From Malikia sp. (lineage in GTDB: Bacteria; Pseudomonadota; Gammaproteobacteria; Burkholderiales; Burkholderiaceae_C), in NCBI RefSeq assembly GCF_028687635.1, contig NZ_JAQTZS010000014.1:1-64000 (forward strand): a stretch of 64,000 bases of DNA, read 5' to 3'. This document shows positions 44,668 through 54,003 of the stretch, piece after piece; position 1 is the stretch's first letter; the number at the start of each line of letters is the position of its first letter. The notes beneath the pieces are model-generated. The model saw only the letters and a program-made list of their open reading frames with translations, did not search any database and had not been told where the DNA came from. The position numbers were made by a program, and so were the translations under genes.

Positions 44668-45813
44668 ATGAAATTCGCCATGAAGAAAATTGCCCTGGGC
44701 GCAGCGCTGACGCTGGGTGCGATCGCCGCCTTCGCGGCCGATCCGATCAAGATCGGCTCGGTGCTGTCGGTGACCGGGCCGGCCGCCTTCCTGGGCGACC
44801 CCGAGCTCAAGACGCTGCAGATGTACGTCGAGGACCTGAACAAGAAGGGCGGCGTGCTCGGTCGTCAGCTCGAACTGGTGCATTACGACGATGGCAGCGA
44901 TGCCAACAAGGCCAACGGCTTCACCAAGCGCCTGCTCGACGACGACAAGGTGGACGTCGTGATCGGCGGCACCACCACCGGTGCCACCATGTCCATGGTG
45001 CCGCTGGTCACCAAGGCCGAAGTGCCGTTCATTTCGCTCGCCGGTGCCGTGGTGGTGATCGAGCCGGTCAAGAAATGGGTGTTCAAGACTCCGCATACCG
45101 ACCGCATGGCCGCCGAGAAGGTGTTCGAGGACATGAAGAAGCGCGGCCTGACCAAGGTGGCGCTGCTGTCCGAGACCTCGGGCTTTGGCCAGTCGGGCAA
45201 GAAGGAAACCGAAGCGGTCGCTGCCAAGTACGGCATCACGCTGGTGGCCAGCGAGACCTACGGTCCCAAGGACACCGACATGAGCCCGCAGCTGACCAAG
45301 ATCAAGAACAGCGCCGGCGTGCAGGCCGTGTTCGTGTTCGGTCTGGGTCAGGGTCCGGCGATCGTGACCAAGAACTACAGGCAGCTGGGCATCAACCTGC
45401 CGCTCTACCAATCGCATGGCGTGGCATCGGACGAGTTCCTCAAGCTCGCCGGCCCCGCCGCCGACGGCGTGCGCCTGCCTTCGCCAGCCCAGCTGGTGCC
45501 GGATCAGCTGCCAGCCAACGACCCGCAGAAGGCCGTCGTGCAGGCCTATGACAAGGCCTACAAGCTGCGCTACAAGGCAGAAGCCTCCACCTTCGGCGGC
45601 TACGCCTATGACGCGCTGATGCTGACGGTGGATGCGATGAAGCGCGCCAACAGCACCGACAAGGCCAAGGTGCGCGATGCCCTTGAGGCGACCAAGGGCT
45701 ATGTGGCCACCAGCGGCAGCTTCAACCTGTCCGCCACCGACCACATGGGCCTGAGCCTGTCGGCCTTCCGCATGCTCGAAGTCAAGGGCGGCCAGTGGTC
45801 CCTGCTGCCCTGA
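44668..45813 (+). CDS. Periplasmic binding protein of the Liv-type aromatic-acid transporter
   Basis: A 381-residue type I periplasmic binding protein with signal peptide MKFAMKKIALGAALTLGAIAAFA. Mature sequence DPIKIGSVLSVTGPAAFLGDPELKTLQMYVEDLNKKGGVLGRQLELV is typical of LivJ/AmiC-like proteins, as is FISLAGAVVVIEP and TSGFGQSGKKE. Its permease and ATPase partners are probably livHMGF at 33508-37403. Its place inside the paa enzyme operon suggests it binds phenylacetate or a related aromatic acid; that is inferred from position only. Confidence 0.88.
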   Translation: MKFAMKKIALGAALTLGAIAAFAADPIKIGSVLSVTGPAAFLGDPELKTLQMYVEDLNKKGGVLGRQLELVHYDDGSDANKANGFTKRLLDDDKVDVVIGGTTTGATMSMVPLVTKAEVPFISLAGAVVVIEPVKKWVFKTPHTDRMAAEKVFEDMKKRGLTKVALLSETSGFGQSGKKETEAVAAKYGITLVASETYGPKDTDMSPQLTKIKNSAGVQAVFVFGLGQGPAIVTKNYRQLGINLPLYQSHGVASDEFLKLAGPAADGVRLPSPAQLVPDQLPANDPQKAVVQAYDKAYKLRYKAEASTFGGYAYDALMLTVDAMKRANSTDKAKVRDALEATKGYVATSGSFNLSATDHMGLSLSAFRMLEVKGGQWSLLP

Positions 45814-45823
45814 GCACATCATC

Positions 45824-46606
45824 ATGTACCAGACCCTGAGTATCGAGCGCCGAGGCCGCGTCGCCACCATCTGGATGGACCGCCCCGAGGTGTTCAATGC
45901 CTTTGACGAACAGCTGATCGCCGAGCTGGGCGCGGCCTGCGCCGAGCTCGACGCCGATGCCTCGGTGCGGGTGGTCGTGCTGGGCGGTCGCGGCAAGCAT
46001 TTCTCGGCCGGTGCCGACCTCAACTGGATGAAGCGCGCCTCCGCCTTCAGCGAGCAAGAGAACCGCACCGATGCGCGCCGCTTCGCCGGCATGCTGCGCG
46101 CCCTGTCCGCCATGTCCAAGCCCACCATCGCGCGCATCCAGGGTGCGGCGCTGGGCGGTGGCACCGGGCTGGCGGCAGCCTGCGACATGGCCGTGGCCAG
46201 CCGTGATGCCTCGTTCGCGACCTCCGAGGTCAAGTTCGGCATCATCCCTGCGGTCATCAGCCCCTATGTGCTGCGTGCCATCGGCCCGCGTCAGGCGCTG
46301 CGCTACTTCCAGAGCGGCGAGCGCTTCAGCGCCCAGCGCGCCTACGAGATCGGCCTGGTCAACGAGGTCTGCGAGCGCGACGAGCTCGACGCGACGCTGG
46401 ACCGCATGATCGAGCCGCTGATCGCCGGCGCGCCGCAGGCGCAGCAGGCCGCCAAGGATCTGATCGCGGCGATCCACGGTCGCCCGATCGATGACGACGT
46501 GAGCGAGGAAACCGCTCAGCGTATCGCCCGCCGGCGGGCGACTGACGAAGCCCGCGATGGCATCGCCGCTTTTCTCGACAAGCGAACCCCGAGCTGGCTG
46601 CTCTGA
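45824..46606 (+). CDS. Crotonase-family enoyl-CoA hydratase/isomerase (LiuC-like)
   Basis: A 260-residue crotonase with [18 protein letters not shown] and [21 protein letters not shown] oxyanion segments and [17 protein letters not shown]. The GADLNWMKR motif and the PAVISPYV stretch are closest to methylglutaconyl-CoA hydratase (LiuC) sequences. In this position it might hydrate an unsaturated phenylacetate-pathway CoA ester. It starts 10 bp after the binding-protein gene and precedes paaA by 43 bp. Confidence 0.75.
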   Translation: MYQTLSIERRGRVATIWMDRPEVFNAFDEQLIAELGAACAELDADASVRVVVLGGRGKHFSAGADLNWMKRASAFSEQENRTDARRFAGMLRALSAMSKPTIARIQGAALGGGTGLAAACDMAVASRDASFATSEVKFGIIPAVISPYVLRAIGPRQALRYFQSGERFSAQRAYEIGLVNEVCERDELDATLDRMIEPLIAGAPQAQQAAKDLIAAIHGRPIDDDVSEETAQRIARRRATDEARDGIAAFLDKRTPSWLL

Positions 46607-46649
46607 CCGGCCTGGCACGCAACCGCTTCAACCCCAAGGAGTAATCCCC

Positions 46650-47660
46650 ATGTACACGCAATCCTTCAGCGTATCGGACGAGCCGGGCAAGCCGCTCAAG
46701 CCGGTGGCTTCGACCGAGCCGGCCGAGCTGATGGCCAGGTTCGATGCCCGCATCGACGCCGATGGCCGCATCGAGCCGCAGGACTGGATGCCCGAGGCGT
46801 ACCGCAAGACCCTGGTGCGCCAGATCAGCCAGCACGCGCACAGCGAGATCGTCGGCATGCTGCCCGAGGGCAACTGGATCAGCCGTGCCCCCAGCCTCAA
46901 GCGCAAGGCGATCCTGATCGCCAAGGTGCAGGACGAAGGCGGCCATGGCCTGTACCTCTACAGCGCCGCCGAAACGCTGGGCACCAGCCGTGACCAGATG
47001 CTCGAAGGCCTGCACAGCGGCAAGGCCAAGTACAGCTCGATCTTCAACTACCCGACCCTGAACTGGGCCGATGTCGGCGTGATCGGCTGGCTGGTCGATG
47101 GCGCCGCCATCATGAACCAGGTGCCGCTGTGCCGCTGCTCCTACGGCCCCTATGCCCGCGCCATGGTGCGAGTCTGCAAGGAAGAGTCCTTCCACCAGCG
47201 CCAGGGCTACGAAGCGCTGCTGGTGATGATGAAGGGCACCGAGGAGCAGCGTGCCATGGTGCAGGACGCCGTCAACCGCTACTGGTGGAAATGCCTGGCC
47301 ATGTTCGGTCCGCCCGACGCCGACAGCCCGCACAGTGCGCAAGGCATGCGCTGGGGCATCAAGCGCATCAGCAACGACGACCTGCGCCAGAAGTTCATCG
47401 ACGCGACCGTGCCGCAGGCGAAGGTGCTGGGTGTGACCCTGCCCGACCCGGACCTGAAGTGGAACGAGGCGCGCGGCCATCACGACCATGGTCAGATCGA
47501 CTGGGACGAGTTCTGGCAGACCGTCAACGGCAACGGCCCTTGCAACAAGGAGCGTCTGTCCACCCGCGTGAAAGCGCACAACGATGGCCAGTGGGTGCGC
47601 GACGCCGCGCTGGCCCACGCCCGCAAACAGCAACAACGTGCAATGAAGGAGGCAGCATGA
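46650..47660 (+). CDS. paaA: PaaA, phenylacetyl-CoA 1,2-epoxidase catalytic subunit
   Basis: A 336-residue di-iron oxygenase subunit. Iron ligands lie in the [16 protein letters not shown] and [19 protein letters not shown] segments. [32 protein letters not shown] is highly typical. With PaaC it forms the catalytic core that inserts oxygen into phenylacetyl-CoA. The start at 46650 has AAGGAG nine bases upstream. The stop overlaps the paaB start (ATGA). Confidence 0.96.
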   Translation: MYTQSFSVSDEPGKPLKPVASTEPAELMARFDARIDADGRIEPQDWMPEAYRKTLVRQISQHAHSEIVGMLPEGNWISRAPSLKRKAILIAKVQDEGGHGLYLYSAAETLGTSRDQMLEGLHSGKAKYSSIFNYPTLNWADVGVIGWLVDGAAIMNQVPLCRCSYGPYARAMVRVCKEESFHQRQGYEALLVMMKGTEEQRAMVQDAVNRYWWKCLAMFGPPDADSPHSAQGMRWGIKRISNDDLRQKFIDATVPQAKVLGVTLPDPDLKWNEARGHHDHGQIDWDEFWQTVNGNGPCNKERLSTRVKAHNDGQWVRDAALAHARKQQQRAMKEAA

Positions 47661-47950
47661 ACGCAGCATTGAAGGAATGGCCCCTGTGGGAAGTTTTCGT
47701 CCGCAGCAAGCAGGGCCTGGAGCATAAGCATTGTGGCAGCCTGCACGCGTCCGACGCGCAGCATGCGCTCGAGATGGCGCGCGACGTCTATACCCGTCGC
47801 CAGGAAGGCGTGAGCATCTGGGTGCTGCCGTCGGCGCAGATCACCGCCAGCAACCCGGACGACAAGGGCGAACTGTTCGACCCGGCGGCCGACAAGATCT
47901 ACCGCCATCCGACCTTCTACGAAATCCCGGAAGAAGTGGGGCACATGTAA
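47657..47950 (+). CDS. paaB: PaaB, epoxidase structural subunit
   Basis: A 97-residue protein. [52 protein letters not shown] is diagnostic for PaaB, which bridges PaaAC dimers. GAAGGAGGC precedes the ATG. Overlaps paaA by four bases and abuts paaC. Confidence 0.96.
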   Translation: MNAALKEWPLWEVFVRSKQGLEHKHCGSLHASDAQHALEMARDVYTRRQEGVSIWVLPSAQITASNPDDKGELFDPAADKIYRHPTFYEIPEEVGHM

Positions 47951-48733
47951 ATGAGCGCGATCGCCAACTACCTGCTGCACCTGGCTGACAATGCCGTGGT
48001 GCTGGGCCAGCGCAACGCCGAATGGTGTGGCCATGGCCCCGTGATCGAGGAAGACATCGCGCTGGCCAACGTCAGCCTGGACCTGATCGGCCAGGCCCGC
48101 ATGCTGTACCAGCAGGCGGCGACCGAGCTCGGCGGCGACGCCACCGAGGACCGGCTGGCCTATTTCCGCGACGTGCCGGATTTCCGCAACTACACCCTGC
48201 TGGAATTGCCGCACCACGGCGCGCTGGTCGGCTACGCCAAGTCCGACCTGGACTACGGCACCACCATCGCGCGCAACTTCCTCTACAGCGCGCTGATGGT
48301 GCTGGTGTGGGAGCAGCTGCAGCAGTCCAAGGACGAGCAGCTGGCCGCGATCGCCGCCAAGTCGCTGAAGGAAGTGCGCTACCACCTGCGCCACTCGCGC
48401 GACTGGCTGGTGCGCCTGGGCGACGGCACCGATGAATCGCATGTCCGCGTGCAGGCCGCGCTCGACCACCTGATGCCTTACACCCAGGAATTCTGGACTG
48501 GCAGCAGCATGGAAGCGGCTGCCGTGGCCGCTGGCGTCGGTGTCGATGTCGCCGCGCTCAAGTCCGATTGGGACCAGCTGGTCGACGACGCGCTGCTTGA
48601 GGCCACCCTGCAGCGCCCGAAGGGCGAGGGCTATGTGACCCAGGGCAAGAACGGCCTGCATTCCGAGCACCTCGGCTTCCTGCTGTCCGAGATGCAGGGC
48701 CTGGCCCGCTCCCATCCCACCGCCACCTGGTAA
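47951..48733 (+). CDS. paaC: PaaC, epoxidase structural subunit
   Basis: A 260-residue ferritin-like protein, an inactive homologue of PaaA that stabilises it. NYLLHLADNAVVLGQRNAEWCGHGPVIEEDIALANVSLDLIGQAR and SLKEVRYHLRHSRDWLVRLGDGT are typical. The ATG follows the paaB stop directly. Confidence 0.95.
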   Translation: MSAIANYLLHLADNAVVLGQRNAEWCGHGPVIEEDIALANVSLDLIGQARMLYQQAATELGGDATEDRLAYFRDVPDFRNYTLLELPHHGALVGYAKSDLDYGTTIARNFLYSALMVLVWEQLQQSKDEQLAAIAAKSLKEVRYHLRHSRDWLVRLGDGTDESHVRVQAALDHLMPYTQEFWTGSSMEAAAVAAGVGVDVAALKSDWDQLVDDALLEATLQRPKGEGYVTQGKNGLHSEHLGFLLSEMQGLARSHPTATW

Positions 48734-48737
48734 GCCC

Positions 48738-49268
48738 ATGAGCGCCGTCGTCCCTACCGATGCCGTGCAAGCGGCCTGGATCGCACTCGATGTGCTGACC
48801 GATCCCGAGATCCCGGTCGTGTCGCTGCGCGAACTCGGCATCCTGCGCGATGTGCGCCTGGGTGCCGACGGCCTGGAGGTGGTGATCACACCCACCTACA
48901 GTGGCTGTCCCGCCATGGGGCAGATCGAGGACGACGTGCGCGCCACCCTGCAGGCCGCCGGCCTGCAGGGCCGTGTCATCACCCAGCTCGCCCCGGCCTG
49001 GACCACCGACTGGATGACCGACGAGGCCCAGGAAAAGCTGCGCGCCTACGGCATCGCGCCGCCGCAGAACCGCTGCGCCAGCCACCCGCCGACCGGCGAG
49101 AGTCCGCTGCGCTTCGTGCGCCAGGCCGCCCGGCCCGAGGTTGTGCCTTGTCCGCACTGCGGCTCCAGCCATACGGTGGAGTCGTCGCATTTCGGCTCCA
49201 CAGCCTGCAAGGCACTCTACAAATGTCTGGACTGCCAAGAGCCGTTCGACTACTTCAAGCCGTATTAA
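48738..49268 (+). CDS. paaD: PaaD, epoxidase assembly factor
   Basis: A 176-residue protein. The N-terminal MIP18/DUF59 domain (VLTDPEIPVVSLRELGILRDV, YSGCPAMGQIEDDVRATL) is followed by a C-terminal zinc ribbon (CPHC... C... CLDCQEPFDYFKPY). PaaD helps mature the iron centres of the PaaABCE complex and is essential in vivo. Lies between paaC and paaE. Confidence 0.94.
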   Translation: MSAVVPTDAVQAAWIALDVLTDPEIPVVSLRELGILRDVRLGADGLEVVITPTYSGCPAMGQIEDDVRATLQAAGLQGRVITQLAPAWTTDWMTDEAQEKLRAYGIAPPQNRCASHPPTGESPLRFVRQAARPEVVPCPHCGSSHTVESSHFGSTACKALYKCLDCQEPFDYFKPY

Positions 49269-49288
49269 GTTTTACCGGAGACACCCGC

Positions 49289-50392
49289 ATGTCTGCCCCC
49301 CGTTTTCAAGAGCTCAAGGTCAAGCAAGTCAGCCCGGAAGCGGCTGGCTCGGTGGCCATCACCTTCGACATTCCCGCTGATGCACGTGAGGACTTCCACT
49401 TCGAGCCCGGCCAGTTCCTGACCCTGCGCGCCGAAGTCAATGGCCAGGACCTGCGCCGCAACTACTCGATCAGCAGTCCGCGCAGCCGCCTGCACCAGAG
49501 CGGCGAACTCGAAGTCGGCATCCGCCCTGTCGAGGGCGGCCTGTTTTCCAACTGGGCCGCCACCGCCCTCAAGGCCGGTGACCGCATCAGCGTGCTGCCG
49601 CCCGAGGGCCGCTTCACGGTCAAGAAGGCACGCGCGATCCACCGCGTCGGCTTCGCCGCCGGCTCCGGCATCACGCCGATCCTGTCGATCGCCGCGACCA
49701 CGCTCGAGGAGCAGCCCGAGTCCAAGTTCACCCTGGTCTACGGCAACCGCCGCATGTCCAGCGTGATGTTCAACGAGGCGCTGCAGGACCTGAAGGACCG
49801 CTTTGCCGGCCGCTTCACCATGATCCACATCCTGTCGCGCCAGGCGCAGGAGGTCGACCTGCTGCAAGGCCGCATCGACGGCGCCAAGGTGCGTGCCATC
49901 ATCGACTCGCTGCTGCCGGCCAAGAGCATGGACGAGGTCTTCATCTGCGGCCCCGAAGCCATGATCGAAGTCATCGAGCAGACGCTGATCGAAGCCGGCG
50001 TGCCCGAGAGCCGTGTCTACAGCGAGCGCTTCGCCAGCTCGGCGGCGCAGGCCGCCAAGGTGCAGGCCGATACCGACGCCGCCAGCGCCAAGTCGGCTGC
50101 TGCCAAGGAGGTGCAGATGACCGTGGTGGTCGATGGCAAGGAATTCGAGATTCCGGTCAGCCGTGACGAGCACCTGCTCGATGCCGCGCTCAACGCCGGC
50201 CTGGACCTGCCGTTCTCCTGCAAGGCCGGTGTCTGCTGCACCTGCCGCTGCAAGGTGGTCGAGGGCAGCGCCACCATGGACAAGAACTACACGCTGGAGG
50301 CCGACGAGGTCGCGCAAGGCTATGTGCTGAGCTGCCAGGCCCGCGCCGCCGCCGACACGATGAAGTTGGTGCTGAGCTTCGACCACCGCTGA
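49289..50392 (+). CDS. paaE: PaaE, NADPH-dependent reductase of the epoxidase
   Basis: A 367-residue electron-transfer subunit. FAD domain with RRNYSISSP (about 50-58), NADP domain with VGFAAGSGITPILSI and FICGPEAMIE, and a C-terminal plant-type 2Fe-2S ferredoxin domain with CKAGVCCTCRCKVVEG and a later Cys in LSCQA. It passes electrons from NADPH to the PaaA di-iron site. The start at 49289 follows a CCGGAG ribosome-binding site. Confidence 0.96.
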   Translation: MSAPRFQELKVKQVSPEAAGSVAITFDIPADAREDFHFEPGQFLTLRAEVNGQDLRRNYSISSPRSRLHQSGELEVGIRPVEGGLFSNWAATALKAGDRISVLPPEGRFTVKKARAIHRVGFAAGSGITPILSIAATTLEEQPESKFTLVYGNRRMSSVMFNEALQDLKDRFAGRFTMIHILSRQAQEVDLLQGRIDGAKVRAIIDSLLPAKSMDEVFICGPEAMIEVIEQTLIEAGVPESRVYSERFASSAAQAAKVQADTDAASAKSAAAKEVQMTVVVDGKEFEIPVSRDEHLLDAALNAGLDLPFSCKAGVCCTCRCKVVEGSATMDKNYTLEADEVAQGYVLSCQARAAADTMKLVLSFDHR

Positions 50393-50456
50393 TCAGCCGG
50401 GCGTAAGTCGCCCGCTGTAAGCTGCCGCCGCCACTGGGCCGGACCGCAAGTCTGGT

Positions 50457-50462
50457 TATAGT
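50457..50462 (+). promoter_or_regulatory. Weak -10-like hexamer before paaF
   Basis: TATAGT 30 bases upstream of paaF, the only AT-rich point in a 99-bp gap. A GGGCG/CGCCC stem lies at 50399-50415. No good -35 is seen, so paaF may simply be read through from paaE. Confidence 0.2.
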
Positions 50463-50491
50463 GAGGCGGCTTTTTTTCTTCAGGAATATCC

Positions 50492-51274
50492 ATGATGTCG
50501 ACTCCCGAATTCATCCAGATCCGCACCGAAGGCCGCGTCGGCATCGTCACGCTCAATCGGCCCAAGCAGCTCAATGCGCTCAACGACCAGCTGATCGACG
50601 AGCTCGTCGCCGCGCTCAAGGTCTTCGACGCCGACGACGGCATCGGCTGCATGATCGTCACCGGCAGCGAAAAGGCGTTCGCCGCTGGTGCCGACATCGG
50701 CGCCATGGCCAGCTACAGCTTTTCCGATGTCTACAAGAGCGAGTACATCACGCACAACTGGGATCTGATCCGCTCGATCAGGAAGCCCGTCATCGCCGCC
50801 GTCAGCGGCTTCGCGCTCGGTGGGGGCTGCGAGCTGGCCATGCTGTGCGACTTCATCATCGCGGCGGACAACGCGAAGTTCGGCCAGCCCGAGATCAAGC
50901 TGGCGGTGATTCCTGGCGCCGGTGGCACCCAGCGGCTGCCGCGCGCGGTCGGCAAGTCCAAGGCGATGGACCTGGTGTTGACCGGGCGCATGATGGACGC
51001 GCAGGAGGCCGAGCGCGCCGGGCTGGTCAGCCGCGTGGTGCCGCTGGACAAGCTGATGGACGAGGCGCTGGGCGCGGCGCTGATGATCTGCAACTACTCG
51101 CTGCCGAGCGTGATGGTGGCCAAGGAGGCGGTCAACCGCGCCTTCGAGGGTTCGCTGACCGATGGCGCGATGTTCGAGCGCCGCATGTTCCATGCGCTGT
51201 TCGCCACCGCCGACCAGAAGGAGGGCATGACCGCCTTTGTCGAGAAGCGCAAGCCCGAATTCAAGCATCGCTGA
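50492..51274 (+). CDS. paaF: PaaF-like 2,3-dehydroadipyl-CoA hydratase
   Basis: A 260-residue crotonase with both catalytic glutamates in the usual places: GGGCELAMLCDFIIAADNAKFGQPEIKLAVIPGAGGTQRLPR. KAFAAGADIGAM gives the oxyanion hole. Best read as PaaF, which hydrates 2,3-dehydroadipyl-CoA; a general short-chain enoyl-CoA hydratase is the alternative. It lies 99 bp after paaE and is the last gene of the cluster. Confidence 0.82.
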   Translation: MMSTPEFIQIRTEGRVGIVTLNRPKQLNALNDQLIDELVAALKVFDADDGIGCMIVTGSEKAFAAGADIGAMASYSFSDVYKSEYITHNWDLIRSIRKPVIAAVSGFALGGGCELAMLCDFIIAADNAKFGQPEIKLAVIPGAGGTQRLPRAVGKSKAMDLVLTGRMMDAQEAERAGLVSRVVPLDKLMDEALGAALMICNYSLPSVMVAKEAVNRAFEGSLTDGAMFERRMFHALFATADQKEGMTAFVEKRKPEFKHR

Positions 51275-51302
51275 TCCGGCGCTGCCGCACCGGCGCGCGT
51301 GC

Positions 51303-53951
51303 TCATTCCTGCAGCGGCTTGAGCACCCGCTTCAAGTCCGGCCCGTCCGGATGCGGCAGCACCGAGAAGCCCAGGCTGGTCATCAGGCGCAGCATCTTCT
51401 CGTTGTCCGCCAGCACGTCGCCGACCATGTAGCGGTACGATTTGTCGCGCGCGCAGTCCATCAGCGCGCCCATCAGCCGCCGGCCCAGCCCGCTGCGTTG
51501 CCAGCGGTCGTCGATCACCAGCGCGAACTCGACCGATTCGCCATCGGCGGTCAGCGTATAGCGCGCCGCGCCGATCTGCTGCGTCACACCGTCCTCGTCG
51601 GTCAGCGCGACCAGCGCCATCTCGCGGTCGTAGTCGACCTGGGTGAAGCGCGCGACCAGTCCTGGCGGCATTTCCTCGATCCGCTCCATGAAGCGGTAGT
51701 AGCGCGCCTCGGGCGACATGCGCTGGAAGAAGTCCAGCATCAGCGCCGCGTCCTCCGGCTGCACCGCGCGCACCGTGACCCGGCGGCCCTCGCGCATCGG
51801 CCATTCCTGCGTCAGGTGCGACGGGTAGGGGTGGATGGCCAGGTGCGCATAGCGCGCCTTGCCCGCGCCGAGCGCCGGGTCCATCGTGATGCGCGCGCCC
51901 ACCGCGGTCGCCCCGTCCTCGTCCGCCAGCAGGTCGATCGACAGCTCGCGCAGCCAGGGCAGCTCGCAGGCCAGGTTCGAGACCGCGAGCAGCGTGTTCT
52001 CGATCGCCTGTCGGTCCACCGGCGGCAGCTGGCGGAACGCGTCCAGCGTGCGCGCGACGCGCGTCGACTCGATCAGCCGCTGCGCCAGGAAGCGGTTGAG
52101 CGGCGGCAGTGCGAATGCGCGGTCCTGGAACACGTCCATCGGGTCGCCGCCGGCGCCAAAGGCGATCACCGGACCGAACACCGCATCGCGCAGCACGCCG
52201 ACGCTGAGCTTGCGCGCGCGCGGCTGCTCGCGGTGGCGCTCGAGCGCGACGCCACCGACATGGCCGCTGGGCTGAGAGGCGCGCGCGGCCTCGACGATGT
52301 CCTGATAGGCCAGCCGCACCGATTCCAGGCTGCTCAGGTTGACGCGCGCCAGCGCCGCGTCGGCGGCCAGGTCCTGACCTTCGAGCCGGATGTCGACCGG
52401 CAGCCCGAGTTGCTCGGCCATGAAGATCGCCTCGCTCGCCGAGCGCGCGATCGCCACCGGCGGCACCTCGATGCCAAAGCTGCGCAGCAGCGCGCGCGTC
52501 TCCAGCGCCGAAGGCACGCGCCGCTGCTCGGCCAGCAGCTGGTCGGCCAGCACGCGCGCGTTGCCGCTGCCGGCGCGCTCGTAGTCCTGGTCCGGGCTCG
52601 GTGCCTGCAGCAGCAGGTTCTGGTTGTCGTAGTAGCCCGAGATGTCGCTGAACAGCTCGACCGCGGTCTCGGGCGTGCCGAACACCGGCACGCCAGCTTC
52701 CTCCAGCCGCTGGCGCGCTGCGGTGACCTGCGCGCCGCCCATGAAGCAGCAGCAGATCGGCACCCGCGTGGTGCCGGCCAGCTCGGCTATGCCTGCTGCG
52801 ACGCGTTCGGGCTGCACCATCGCCAGCGGCGAGAGCACGACCAGCACCGCGCCGACCGATTCGTCGCTGCGCAGTGCGGCGATCGCCTGCAGGTAGCGCT
52901 CTGGTGTCGCATCTCCGCCGAGATCGATCGGGTTGGCGCCGCCCCAGTCGCGCGGCAAGAAGGCCTTCAGCGCAGCGACGGTCGCATCCGACAGCGCAGC
53001 GAAGGGCACGCCGAGCGCGCGTGCCTTGTCCACGGCCATCGCCGCCGGCCCGGTGCCGTTGCTGACTACCGCCAGCCGCCCACCGCGCGGCCGAAACCCG
53101 GTGGCCAGCGCCTTGGCCGCGTGAAACAGCTGGTTGATCCCGCGCACGCGAACCACGCCGGCGCGGCGCACGGCGGCGTCGAACACGGCGTCCGAAGTCG
53201 CGTCGGCCGCTGGGGCGTCGAGTTCGCCCGATTTGAACAGGATCACCGGCTTGCTGCGCGCGGCAGAGCGCAGCGCGCTGACGAAGCGGCGCGCGTCGCG
53301 CACCCGCTCGACATGCAGCAGGATGTAGCGCGTGCGGTCGTCGTGGACCATGAAGTCCAGGATCTCGCCGAAATCGATGTCGAGCGCGTTGCCCAGCGAG
53401 ACGACCGATGAGACGCCGATGCGGTTCAGCGTGGCCCAGTCGAGCACCGAGGCGCACATCGCGCCCGACTGCGCGACCAGTCCGAGATCCCCCGACAGCG
53501 GTGAGGTGTCGGTGAAGGTCGCATTCAGCGCCAGTCTGGGGCGCACGATGCCGAGCGACTTCGGACCCAGGATCCGAACGCCCCAGTGCCGCCCAGCGTC
53601 CGCGATGCGCTTGTCGATCGAGGTCTGGCCGACGGTCGCCGGGCTGGTCACTATGACCAGATGCCGGATGCCGGCCTGCGCGCACTGCTCGATGATCAGC
53701 GGCATCGTTCGCGGCGGCGTCGTCACGATGGCGAGATCGACGCGCGCGCCGATCTGCTCGACCGATGCGACGCAGGGCTGGCCGAGCACCTCGCTGTACC
53801 TGGGATTGACAGCCCAGACCTTGCCCTTGTAGCCGCCAGCGATCACGTTGCGCAGGATCACATGGCCGATCGCATCGGGTTTGTCGGATGCGCCGATGAT
53901 GGCCAGGCTTTGCGGTTCAAGCAGCGGCTTGAGGTAGTGGTTATTCGACAT
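51303..53951 (-). CDS. Pat/YfiQ-like lysine acetyltransferase (NDP-forming synthetase domain plus GNAT)
   Basis: An 882-residue protein. Residues about 1-690 resemble ADP-forming acyl-CoA synthetases: CoA-binding SLAIIGASDKPDAIGHVILRN, GPKSLGIVRPRLALNATF and an ATP-grasp part (about 480-690). Where active synthetases have the phosphorylated His, in a KSG...HTG segment, this protein reads KSGELDAPAADATSDAV, so it is probably not a synthetase. Residues about 710-875 are a GNAT acetyltransferase (VTVRAVQPEDAALMLDF, RSGLGRRLMGALMDCA). This is the E. coli Pat/PatZ layout: acetylation of acetyl-CoA synthetase and other enzymes. Convergent with paaF. Confidence 0.85.
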   Translation of the reverse strand: MSNNHYLKPLLEPQSLAIIGASDKPDAIGHVILRNVIAGGYKGKVWAVNPRYSEVLGQPCVASVEQIGARVDLAIVTTPPRTMPLIIEQCAQAGIRHLVIVTSPATVGQTSIDKRIADAGRHWGVRILGPKSLGIVRPRLALNATFTDTSPLSGDLGLVAQSGAMCASVLDWATLNRIGVSSVVSLGNALDIDFGEILDFMVHDDRTRYILLHVERVRDARRFVSALRSAARSKPVILFKSGELDAPAADATSDAVFDAAVRRAGVVRVRGINQLFHAAKALATGFRPRGGRLAVVSNGTGPAAMAVDKARALGVPFAALSDATVAALKAFLPRDWGGANPIDLGGDATPERYLQAIAALRSDESVGAVLVVLSPLAMVQPERVAAGIAELAGTTRVPICCCFMGGAQVTAARQRLEEAGVPVFGTPETAVELFSDISGYYDNQNLLLQAPSPDQDYERAGSGNARVLADQLLAEQRRVPSALETRALLRSFGIEVPPVAIARSASEAIFMAEQLGLPVDIRLEGQDLAADAALARVNLSSLESVRLAYQDIVEAARASQPSGHVGGVALERHREQPRARKLSVGVLRDAVFGPVIAFGAGGDPMDVFQDRAFALPPLNRFLAQRLIESTRVARTLDAFRQLPPVDRQAIENTLLAVSNLACELPWLRELSIDLLADEDGATAVGARITMDPALGAGKARYAHLAIHPYPSHLTQEWPMREGRRVTVRAVQPEDAALMLDFFQRMSPEARYYRFMERIEEMPPGLVARFTQVDYDREMALVALTDEDGVTQQIGAARYTLTADGESVEFALVIDDRWQRSGLGRRLMGALMDCARDKSYRYMVGDVLADNEKMLRLMTSLGFSVLPHPDGPDLKRVLKPLQE

Positions 53952-54003
53952 GGTGGCAGGTGTTGGGGCTCAGTCCTTCACGATACCACCAGCAGGCTGC
54001 GGC

